The translations under genes and the position numbers were made by a program. From Anaerolineae bacterium (lineage in GTDB: Bacteria; Chloroflexota; Anaerolineae; Promineifilales; Promineifilaceae), in contig JAHDWK010000014.1 of assembly GCA_023382655.1 (NCBI GenBank), forward strand, positions 62,001 through 126,000: a stretch of 64,000 bases of DNA, read 5' to 3'. Within the stretch, counting starts at the first letter, position 1. Each line of letters begins with the position of its first letter. The notes below the pieces were generated by a model. The model saw nothing but the letters and a program-made list of their open reading frames with translations. It searched no databases and was not told where the DNA came from. Shown here in pieces: positions 9,259 through 16,214 of the stretch.

Positions 9259-10698
9259 TTATGCTTTTTGGGGGATGGCTTGGGGGGAGAGGCCGTTGGG
9301 CGAGGGGGCGACGGCCGTTTCTTTGCGCAGCAGGGGGCCGCCGACGGCCAGGAAGTCATACCCTTTGTCTACCAGGGTCATGTAGTCGGGGATCATGCGA
9401 CGGCCGTCAATGACCAGATAGGGCGGTTTGACGGCTTTTTCAATGGTACGGGAGAGGCCGCGAAACTCTTCCCAGTCGGTGGAGATGAAGACGGCGTCGC
9501 TGCCGGCCAGGGCGTCTTGCACCGTCTCGTGATAGGTGATGCGTTCAAAGAGGTGGTTCTTTTCCGGGTTGAACCAGTATTCTTGGGCTGCCTGCATTGC
9601 CAGCGGGTCGTAGGTGCGGATTTCTTTGACGCCTTTGCTCAGCAGCGATTCCACCGCTTTGAGCGCGGCCGAATCGCGCATGTCGTTGGTGCGCTTTTTG
9701 AAGGCCAGCCCTAGCAGGGCCACCGTCTTCTGGTTAAAGTTGAAGTGGCCTTCATGCACGGCGCGGTCAATCAGATATGTTTTCTGGTACTCGTTGATGT
9801 TGTAGACGGCTTGCAGCAGGTCGGTGGAGCAGCCGGCCTGGTTAAGCTGGTAGATGAGCGATTGGATGTCCTTGCCAAAGCAGCTACCACCCGCGCCATT
9901 GCTCACATAGGAACCCCAGGTGCTGATACGGCCGTCGGCCGTTACCCCGATCTTCAAGTCCTCCATGCGCACATTGGGCAGGCTCTCGGCCACTCGCGCT
10001 CCCACGCCATTCCAGAAGGAGATATAGGTCAGCAGCAGGGTGTTGCCCATATATTTGATGGCTTCGGCCGTTTCCGGCGTCGTCTCCACATACTTGATGC
10101 GCACGTGGTTGACAAATTGGGAGTAGACGCGGCGCAAAATCTGGAAATCTTCCGGGGTATCCGCACCCACAACCACCCGGTCGGGACGGCGCGAGCCGTC
10201 AATGGCGTTACCCTGCGCCAGGAATTCCGGGTTAGAGGCGATGCCGAAATTTTCCACACCATGTTCGGCCAGCACCCGCTCCAACAGGCGGGCGGTGCCA
10301 ATGGGTACGGTGCTTTTGTTCACCAACACTACCCGGTTTTTGGTGGGGCGGTTGGCTAATAATTCAGCCACATCATTGGCCGCTTTAAGATAGTAGCTCA
10401 GGTCGGTGGAGCCGTCCCGGTTGGGTGGGGTGTTGATGCACATGAAGAAGACATCGGTCTCGTCAATGACCTGGCTGATGCTGCTGGTGAAGTGCAGGTA
10501 ACGGCCGTGTGTCTCTTGAATGGCCTCATACAAGCCTGGCTCGTTCACAAAATACTCAATTTGTGCCCGGTCGCCGCTCTCATACGCCGCAATCTTCTTG
10601 GGGTCAATGTCGTAGGCATACACCTCATGCCCTGCTTCCGCCAGGATGGCGGCGTGGGGTAAACCCACAAAACCTGTGCCGACAACGATTATTTTCAT
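9259..10698 (-). CDS. UDP-glucose/GDP-mannose dehydrogenase family protein
   Basis: A 479-residue NAD-dependent sugar-nucleotide dehydrogenase. It has an N-terminal Rossmann motif GTGFVGLPHAAILAEAG, the conserved NKSTVPIGT and ASNPEFLAQG segments, the catalytic cysteine in NGAGGSCFGKDI, and the C-terminal domain with LGLAFKKRTNDMRDS. The family oxidises C6 of a UDP- or GDP-sugar to a uronic acid for capsule or exopolysaccharide. I start at the ATG at 10698 because CAGGAGT lies just upstream. The in-frame sequence further upstream is an AT-rich repeat that translates as VITQLLNYSI. No other sugar gene is adjacent, so the exact substrate cannot be set. Confidence 0.92.
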   Translation of the reverse strand: MKIIVVGTGFVGLPHAAILAEAGHEVYAYDIDPKKIAAYESGDRAQIEYFVNEPGLYEAIQETHGRYLHFTSSISQVIDETDVFFMCINTPPNRDGSTDLSYYLKAANDVAELLANRPTKNRVVLVNKSTVPIGTARLLERVLAEHGVENFGIASNPEFLAQGNAIDGSRRPDRVVVGADTPEDFQILRRVYSQFVNHVRIKYVETTPETAEAIKYMGNTLLLTYISFWNGVGARVAESLPNVRMEDLKIGVTADGRISTWGSYVSNGAGGSCFGKDIQSLIYQLNQAGCSTDLLQAVYNINEYQKTYLIDRAVHEGHFNFNQKTVALLGLAFKKRTNDMRDSAALKAVESLLSKGVKEIRTYDPLAMQAAQEYWFNPEKNHLFERITYHETVQDALAGSDAVFISTDWEEFRGLSRTIEKAVKPPYLVIDGRRMIPDYMTLVDKGYDFLAVGGPLLRKETAVAPSPNGLSPQAIPQKA

Positions 10699-10705
10699 GT
10701 AAATT

Positions 10706-10773
10706 ACTCCTGTACTTGTAATTGAGTAATTAAGTAATTGGGTAATTACGCCATTGCGCAATTATTTAATTAC
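10706..10773. repeat. STRR-like tandem-word hairpin (TAATTGAG words)
   Basis: Tandem octamers TAATTGAG, TAATTAAG and TAATTGGG are followed by imperfect complements. It lies in the leader of the sugar dehydrogenase gene, upstream of its ribosome-binding site. The same word family is found at 23386, 29856 and 59341. Confidence 0.8.
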
Positions 10774-10957
10774 TCTGGATTTTTAAGATGCTTTGGGATT
10801 TGCAATGTCACGGCTTTCCCCGCCGGATTTAAGCACCCGATTATACACAAACTGCACCTGCCAGGCGCAGCACTTACCAGGAAACAAGATAACCCTTATG
10901 AACAGGCTTAATGGGGGGAAGGTAATTCGTGATCCGTAATTCGTGATCCGTAATCGG

Positions 10958-12304
10958 TTAGCGGTGGCGGCGGCGGAGCCAGTAGAGGCTGCCGCCGAGG
11001 ATGGTAATGGCGAGGAGGGCAAGAGGCCACACGGCCGTACCTCCTTCATCCTCATCCGGCGCAACCACCACAGGAGTCACGGTGGCTGCTGGCAACGGTG
11101 TGGGTGGCGCGGTGGTGGGTGGCAGCACGGCCGTTGCTGATGACGTAGGCGTCAGTGAGGGTGTGGCTGTCGGTGAAGGTGTAGTAGTGGCTGTGGGTGG
11201 TTGGGTAGGGGCTGGCGTCTCCGTTGCGGCCACGCCTGCACTGAGCGCCGCCGAAGTGGCCGTTGTTGCGGCTATAATCGACGCTTCCCCGGCGCGGAAC
11301 CAGCCGGTGGTACTGTCGGTCAGGAAAAATTCCAGCAGCATCTCCCCAACCTTTGTATTCCCACTGCGTGAGGGGTGGGTACAATCTTCGATCATATCTT
11401 CGGCCAGCCAGACACGGCCGTCGCTGCGCTCATTCTCACCATCAATCCACAGATATGGCCCCCAACTCAGGTAAGGGGCCATGACCTCACCTCTGGCCGG
11501 GTCAAAATTGAGCGCCGGGTCACCGTTGATCTGTTTTTCAATCAGCCATTTCACGGCAAAAGCGGTTTCGTAAGCGACCGGCTCCGGGCTGAGGCCCCGC
11601 TCGTAGGTGTAGGAGCGGGTGCGGCTGGAGAGGTACACGATTTTCAAGTTGGGAAAGCGGCTTTTTAGTTCACGCACAATCGTTTCCAGATAACCCTGTA
11701 ATTCCTGCGCCCGGTCGGGAAAGTCGCCGCCGCGTGTCACCGTCTGTTTGATCCAGGCCACCTGCACCTGTTCCGGCGTCACGCGGGCATGGTTTAATGA
11801 ACCGGCCAGATTGGTCCACACATCGGTATCGGCGGCGGCCCAGCGGTCGGCGGTGCGCCCACCCTGTGCCCCGTTCACGGCCGTGACCGGTGCATTGACC
11901 GCCGGATTTTGATGGAGCAGTTCCATAAAGGCGTGAAATTCTGAGGTGGTGTTGGACATGCCCACGGAGATGAGGACGATACGGCCGTCCGCGTCCGGTT
12001 CACCCGTTTCGTTCAAAGGCACAATGGAGGCGGCGATGGCTTGCCCGGCGGCTTCGTGGGCTGGGGGACGGTCGTTACGGCCGTCGGGATATAAACCGCC
12101 CATAAAACCAGTGGCCTGCCCGTCCATACGTACATATTCGTTAGCACCCAGATCGGTCAGCGGCGTGGCCACGAGGAGAAACGGGCCAGCGCAGGTTGTT
12201 TGTTGGGCGGCAGCAACGTGTTGGGTGGGTTTGACGGCCGTACCGCTTCCCAAAATGAACAACATTAGCATAAAGAAAAGTCGTCTACCCATAGCCTTAT
12301 TCAT
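10958..12304 (-). CDS. Secreted SGNH/GDSL-like hydrolase with C-terminal membrane anchor
   Basis: A 448-residue exported protein. The N-terminal signal segment is MNKAMGRRLFFMLMLFILG. The body has the look of an SGNH fold: a possible nucleophile block VLISVGMSNTTSE, a central NGAQGG motif that could hold the block-II glycine and asparagine, and a late DCTHPSRSGN segment in which D and H would complete the triad. A Thr/Pro-rich linker (about 340-420) and a final membrane helix with Arg/His tail (VWPLALLAITILGG..RRRHR) suggest surface anchoring. The substrate is unknown. I chose the ATG at 12304; an earlier in-frame ATG would overlap the next gene. The linker contains a 33-bp element shared with the kinase gene. 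Confidence 0.65.
   Translation of the reverse strand: MNKAMGRRLFFMLMLFILGSGTAVKPTQHVAAAQQTTCAGPFLLVATPLTDLGANEYVRMDGQATGFMGGLYPDGRNDRPPAHEAAGQAIAASIVPLNETGEPDADGRIVLISVGMSNTTSEFHAFMELLHQNPAVNAPVTAVNGAQGGRTADRWAAADTDVWTNLAGSLNHARVTPEQVQVAWIKQTVTRGGDFPDRAQELQGYLETIVRELKSRFPNLKIVYLSSRTRSYTYERGLSPEPVAYETAFAVKWLIEKQINGDPALNFDPARGEVMAPYLSWGPYLWIDGENERSDGRVWLAEDMIEDCTHPSRSGNTKVGEMLLEFFLTDSTTGWFRAGEASIIAATTATSAALSAGVAATETPAPTQPPTATTTPSPTATPSLTPTSSATAVLPPTTAPPTPLPAATVTPVVVAPDEDEGGTAVWPLALLAITILGGSLYWLRRRHR
11231..11263 (-). repeat. In-gene 33-bp dispersed element (copy 2)
   Basis: The reverse complement of this stretch is identical over 33 bases to 6572-6604. It encodes TATSAALSAGV in the sense frame of the gene, in the low-complexity linker before the membrane anchor. 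The two host proteins are otherwise unrelated. Confidence 0.8.
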
Positions 12305-12341
12305 CCTTTTCAAACCTGTAAGGTCATAAAGGGCTGAACAC

Positions 12342-13751
12342 TTACCTAACAGCCTGCCCGACCCCATCACAAACGGATATTATCTGGGAACTGGCGTTTT
12401 GGGGGATTATGTTCGTATCCTCTACTACGGATGTCGAGATGTTGACCGTGAGCGTTCCATTCAGTATGTTGACGGGTGGCGTAACTGGAACGGCCGTGCT
12501 TGTTCCGATAATCCCACAATTTGGAATGTCGCCCATTTGGTCGAGTTTCAATACCCACGCATTTCTTCTGCCAATGCCCGTACCAAAGGATTCAGTATCG
12601 CCGGCAAGTATAAAGTTGCCTTCGCGGGTCACTCGAATCGAATAAGCAGCATCAACTTCATCCCCCCCAAATCCACCGTAGGTTTTTTGCCAGATCACAT
12701 TACCATTAGGGTCTAGTTTCAATAACCACACATCACCGTCTGTAGGATTTGAGGGAAACAAGCCATACGAAAATGTTACACCGGCAACTACATATCCGCC
12801 GTCTGCTGTTTGTTGAACCGAATACCCGTTATCAGCAGCAGGTCCACCATAGGATTTTTGCCACTCAAGTACACCCATATTGTTTAGTTTGATAACCCAT
12901 AATTCGCCCTGAGTGCTACCAATACTATCAATTATTCCTACCAGAATAACGCCCCCAGTGTCCGTCATTTGCATGGCAGAGATAAGATCTACCCCGGCAC
13001 TGCCATAGGTTCTTTGCCAGGCAAGTGACCCATCCTGGTTTAGTTTCATAACCAGGGCATCAGTGAAGCCTGGACCGAAGAGCGAAGACGTGTGCCCACC
13101 TAGAATGTAGCCGTTATCTGCTGTCTCATAGATAGCAATCACGTAATCGCTGCCTGCACCGCTTAATTCTTGTTGCCAGATAATTTCGCCATTACTATTG
13201 AGTTTTAATACCCGGCTATCTGGGCCAAAGGTAGCACTGGTGAGTAGCAAGCCACCATCATCAGTCACTTGTATAACCCCATTATTTGCAAACTCCCCAT
13301 ATGATTTTTGCCAAATCACATTGCCTTGCTCATCCAATTTTACTACCCACAGAGCAACTGTTTGTGTGTTCTCTGAGTGATGCCCACCAGTCAAAAAGAA
13401 GGCACCATCCGGAGCCTCTTGAACACTATTAAAGAACTGACTACCAACGCCCGCAAAAATTTTCTCCCAGGCGATTGTGCCATCAACGTTTAGTTTCACT
13501 ACCCAGGCATCTTTCTCTTCTCCAAAAGCGTGGGACTCGCCTGCGGCTATAAATCCACCATCACTCGTAGCTTCTAAGGATACAAAAGTGTCTGAATCGT
13601 TCAGATCATAGGCAAACGCCCAGTAAGGAGAAGGTTTAGCAACAACAGGTAAATAAATATGGCTACCTCCACCCCGCGCCTGCGCCGCAATTGCTGCCAC
13701 AAGTGCAAAAAGACATAAAACGAAAAGGACCCATCGTAAAGACCTGCTCAT
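12342..13751 (-). CDS. Secreted seven-repeat beta-propeller protein
   Basis: A 469-residue protein with an N-terminal signal segment (LRWVLFVLCLFALVAAIAAQA) followed by HIYLPVVAK. Seven repeats of about 50 residues follow. Each has a DGG(F/Y)-type strand, a G-rich strand and a W-V-(V/L)-KL-(D/N)-x-x-G-x-(I/L)-x-W-(Q/E)-(K/R) strand pair, as expected for a seven-bladed propeller. No enzyme motif is visible. Base composition is clearly more AT-rich than the neighbours, and ACGGCCGT appears only once, near the 3' end, so it may have been acquired recently. It lies upstream of the SGNH-like gene on the same strand. The signal peptide and repeat count are observed; ligand and function are unknown. 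Confidence 0.8.
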   Translation of the reverse strand: MSRSLRWVLFVLCLFALVAAIAAQARGGGSHIYLPVVAKPSPYWAFAYDLNDSDTFVSLEATSDGGFIAAGESHAFGEEKDAWVVKLNVDGTIAWEKIFAGVGSQFFNSVQEAPDGAFFLTGGHHSENTQTVALWVVKLDEQGNVIWQKSYGEFANNGVIQVTDDGGLLLTSATFGPDSRVLKLNSNGEIIWQQELSGAGSDYVIAIYETADNGYILGGHTSSLFGPGFTDALVMKLNQDGSLAWQRTYGSAGVDLISAMQMTDTGGVILVGIIDSIGSTQGELWVIKLNNMGVLEWQKSYGGPAADNGYSVQQTADGGYVVAGVTFSYGLFPSNPTDGDVWLLKLDPNGNVIWQKTYGGFGGDEVDAAYSIRVTREGNFILAGDTESFGTGIGRRNAWVLKLDQMGDIPNCGIIGTSTAVPVTPPVNILNGTLTVNISTSVVEDTNIIPQNASSQIISVCDGVGQAVR

Positions 13752-14049
13752 CAGAATTCTCCTATTTCATTGACATTCTCTTACCGACTATTACCGGCAC
13801 CCCTTCAACGGATTGCAGATTTAAGAAGTGCATTGTTCCAACGAACCACGCGGATCAACCGTGTCACCAAACCAGAGGACGGCATAGTTTGTATAAATAC
13901 ATGAGTCGTCTACTCATGACTTGTCCATCCTATGGTGCCGTCAGACATCCGATCTCTTTGAGAAATCGGACGTCTAGCCTCACCGGCGCGTGTAAAAAAC
14001 AGGATTTGCAGGATAATACAAAAGAACCAATTTGCAAAATAGGAAGATT
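13752..14049. other. Intergenic region between divergent genes, 298 bases
   Basis: No credible gene. An AGAC...GTCT inverted repeat (13943-13975) is the only clear structure. AT-rich stretches such as GTTTGTATAAATACATGA near 13886-13905 could hold promoters for either side, but no pair of -35 and -10 boxes is convincing. AGGAAG at 14041-14046 is the ribosome-binding site of the next gene. Confidence 0.5.
13943..13975. repeat. Inverted repeat of the AGAC...GTCT family, core ATCCGAT
   Basis: AGACATCCGAT pairs with ATCGGACGTCT with one mismatch. It is a diverged relative of the perfect repeat at 4854-4886. Like that copy it lies upstream of a plus-strand gene in a divergent intergenic region. 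Confidence 0.75.
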
Positions 14050-15273
14050 ATGACTGAACCGATAACAGAGAGTTATTCAACAGAAACTTATTCATCGGAT
14101 GTGGAGGTGGTGAAGGTAGACGGCGGGCACGAAGCAGCTTCGGGCCGTACCTTTATCATCGTCGGCACCGCCCATATCTCCCAGGAATCTACCGACCTGG
14201 TGCGTCAGGTGATTGAACGAGAACGGCCGGATGTGGTCTGCGTGGAACTGGATGAACAACGTTACCAGACCCTGGCCAACCAGCGCAAATGGGAATCACT
14301 CGATCTGCGCCAGGTCATTCGCCAGAAACAGTTGATGACCCTCATCATCAACCTGATGCTCTCCTCCTACCAGAAGCGGTTGGGGCAAAAATTGGGCGTG
14401 GCCCCCGGCACAGAACTGTTGGAAGCGACCAAAGTGGCCCAGGAAATGGGTATCCCGGTGGAATTGGTTGACCGCGATGTACGCATCACCCTGCGCCGTG
14501 CCTGGAACAGCATGTCCCTGTGGGAAAAGAGCAAGCTGCTCAGCGCCGGCCTGGCCGGCATGATGGAAGGGCAGGAAATCACGGAGGAGCAACTAGCCGA
14601 ACTGCGCCAGACCGATGTGCTGACGGAATTGATGCAAGAGTTGGGCCGCTTCATGCCCAAACTCAAAACCGTCCTCATTGACGAGCGGGACACCTACATC
14701 ACCCAAAAAACGTTGGCAGCACAGGGGCAAAAGGTGGTGGCGGTGGTGGGCGCGGGACACATGCAGGGTATTCGCCAATCCTTAGCCGCCAATCAGCGAC
14801 AAGACTTGTCGCCGCTGGAAACGATTCCCCCACCATCAAAAACGGGCGCAATCATTGGTTGGGGGCTGCCGCTGCTGATGGTGGGGCTGTTGCTCTATAT
14901 TGGCGTGACACAGGGGGCGGCGGCGTTTGGGCAAAATCTGGCCTACTGGTTTCTGGCGGGGGCGATCCTGTCGGCAATTGGCGCAATTGCGGCGTTGGGC
15001 CATCCCATGACTGTGCTGGTGGCCTTTTTTACCGCCCCCTATGCCACGCTGAATCCGTTGATTGGTGTGGGGTATATTGCGGCGCTGGCCCAGGTGTGGG
15101 TACGGCCGCCCACGGTGAAGGAGTTGCAGACGGTGGGGGATGATGTCAGTGTGCCTGGTCAATGGTGGCGCAACCGCCTGCTGCGCGTGTTGCTGGTGTT
15201 TATTTTTACGACGATTGGTAACTTGATCGGCAATTTCCTGGGGGCGAGTGAGATTATTCGCAACTTGTTTTAG
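14050..15273 (+). CDS. TraB/PrgY-like membrane protein
   Basis: A 407-residue protein. The soluble part starts with the family motif IIVGTAHISQESTDLV, then RPDVVCVELDEQRYQTL, a conserved ERDTYI segment and VVAVVGAGHMQGI (residues about 30-255), which carry the conserved Glu, His and Gly residues of the TraB family. The C-terminal about 135 residues contain four hydrophobic segments. The family includes the plasmid protein TraB/PrgY that limits pheromone response in enterococci, but chromosomal bacterial members have no established role. The ATG at 14050 is preceded by AGGAAG. A palindromic element at 14119-14150 adds DGGHEAASGR just before the first family motif. The whole gene lacks ACGGCCGT. 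Confidence 0.85.
   Translation: MTEPITESYSTETYSSDVEVVKVDGGHEAASGRTFIIVGTAHISQESTDLVRQVIERERPDVVCVELDEQRYQTLANQRKWESLDLRQVIRQKQLMTLIINLMLSSYQKRLGQKLGVAPGTELLEATKVAQEMGIPVELVDRDVRITLRRAWNSMSLWEKSKLLSAGLAGMMEGQEITEEQLAELRQTDVLTELMQELGRFMPKLKTVLIDERDTYITQKTLAAQGQKVVAVVGAGHMQGIRQSLAANQRQDLSPLETIPPPSKTGAIIGWGLPLLMVGLLLYIGVTQGAAAFGQNLAYWFLAGAILSAIGAIAALGHPMTVLVAFFTAPYATLNPLIGVGYIAALAQVWVRPPTVKELQTVGDDVSVPGQWWRNRLLRVLLVFIFTTIGNLIGNFLGASEIIRNLF
14119..14150 (-). repeat. In-gene palindromic element, ACGGCCCGAAG-CTTCG type (copy 1)
   Basis: The reverse complement reads ACGGCCCGAAGCTGCTTCG with a CCGCCGTC tail. It matches 38356-38385 at about 28 of 30 positions and 47760-47788 more loosely. It is in frame and encodes DGGHEAASGR near the N terminus of the TraB-like protein. 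Confidence 0.75.
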
Positions 15274-15276
15274 CAT

Positions 15277-15310
15277 AGACCCTAAGGTTTTTTAGAAACC
15301 CTTAGGGTCT
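15277..15310. repeat. Inverted repeat, core CCCTAAGGG
   Basis: AGACCCTAAGG(T)TTT pairs with AAACCCTTAGGGTCT, immediately after the TraB-like stop codon and five bases before the next start. A second copy is at 61129-61162. Frame and flanks are the same as in the CCTGACAGG family; only the core differs. Confidence 0.85.
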
Positions 15311-15317
15311 TCGGGTG

Positions 15318-16133
15318 ATGATGATGAAGTGGCTCAAACGGATTTTGTTGGGGTTAGGGGGCATGATTGCCGTCGTGATTGTGATCTTTACGGCCGTGAT
15401 TGTGTTTGATTCGCTGTTTGGTCACGACTCGACGGAGTATACAAATGTGACGTTTACTGATGCGGCGGGTCAGGAATTGCACGGGTATCTGGCGCTGCCG
15501 GAGGGGGAAGGCCCGCACCCGGCGGTGCTGCTTATCCATGAATGGTGGGGACTAAATGAGGGGATGCTGGTGCTGGCGGAGGCGCTGGCGGCCGAGGGGT
15601 ATATGGTGTTGGCGGCCGATGCATATCGGGGACAGGTGACAGACAAGTTCCCCCGCGCCATTTATCTGCGATTGGGCACACCGGAGGAACAGGTGTTTAA
15701 CGATATTGATGCGGCGTTGGCTTATTTGCGCAGCCGCCCGGAGGTGGATGACCAGCGCGTGGCTTCGATGGGTTTTTGTTTTGGCGGCGGCCATTCGCTG
15801 CAATTGGGGATGCGCCAGTCAGAGAATCTGGCGCTGACGATTTTGTATTATGGGGCGGTGGTAACGGAGCCGGATTTGTTACGGCCGTTGACTGAAAATC
15901 AACCTGTCCTCGGTATTTTTGGCGCGGAGGATGCTTCGATTCCCACCGCTGACGTGCTGGAATTTGAAGCCGCGCTCAACAGCCTGAACATCCCTAATGA
16001 AATCACCATCTACGAAGGGGTGGGCCATGCTTTTCTGAATGAAGAAAACTACGATGAGCCAGGCGCAGCGGGAGACGCCTGGCAGCAAACGCTGGATTTT
16101 TTGGCGGCGACTTTCCGTTCTGAAGAACCGTGA
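15318..16133 (+). CDS. Membrane-anchored dienelactone hydrolase family protein
   Basis: A 271-residue alpha/beta hydrolase. An N-terminal helix (about residues 6-32) should anchor or export it. The nucleophile elbow GFCFGGGH (Cys as nucleophile, as in dienelactone hydrolases) is near residue 155, the acid lies in FGAEDASIP and the histidine in GVGHAFLN. The early motif LLIHEWWGLNEG is the DLH signature. The substrate is unknown; paralogues of DLH act on diverse esters. The start is uncertain because GTG-ATG-ATG-ATG run in series directly after a hairpin with no ribosome-binding site; I list the first ATG. The molybdopterin gene follows on the same strand. Confidence 0.88.
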   Translation: MMMKWLKRILLGLGGMIAVVIVIFTAVIVFDSLFGHDSTEYTNVTFTDAAGQELHGYLALPEGEGPHPAVLLIHEWWGLNEGMLVLAEALAAEGYMVLAADAYRGQVTDKFPRAIYLRLGTPEEQVFNDIDAALAYLRSRPEVDDQRVASMGFCFGGGHSLQLGMRQSENLALTILYYGAVVTEPDLLRPLTENQPVLGIFGAEDASIPTADVLEFEAALNSLNIPNEITIYEGVGHAFLNEENYDEPGAAGDAWQQTLDFLAATFRSEEP

Positions 16134-16193
16134 TGCGTGAAACGTGATGCGTGACATTCTCCGATCATGCATCACGTTTCACGCATCACGCCA
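16131..16193. repeat. STRR-like tandem-word hairpin (GTGATGCGTGA words)
   Basis: Tandem words GTGATGCGTGAAAC and GTGATGCGTGA are followed by TGCATCACGTTTCACGCATC, forming a long near-perfect stem. The left arm begins in the hydrolase stop codon. The same word is used at 26447, 55456 and 57690, always between genes. Confidence 0.9.
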
Positions 16194-16214
16194 CGACTTC
16201 AAGGAGTGTTGATT

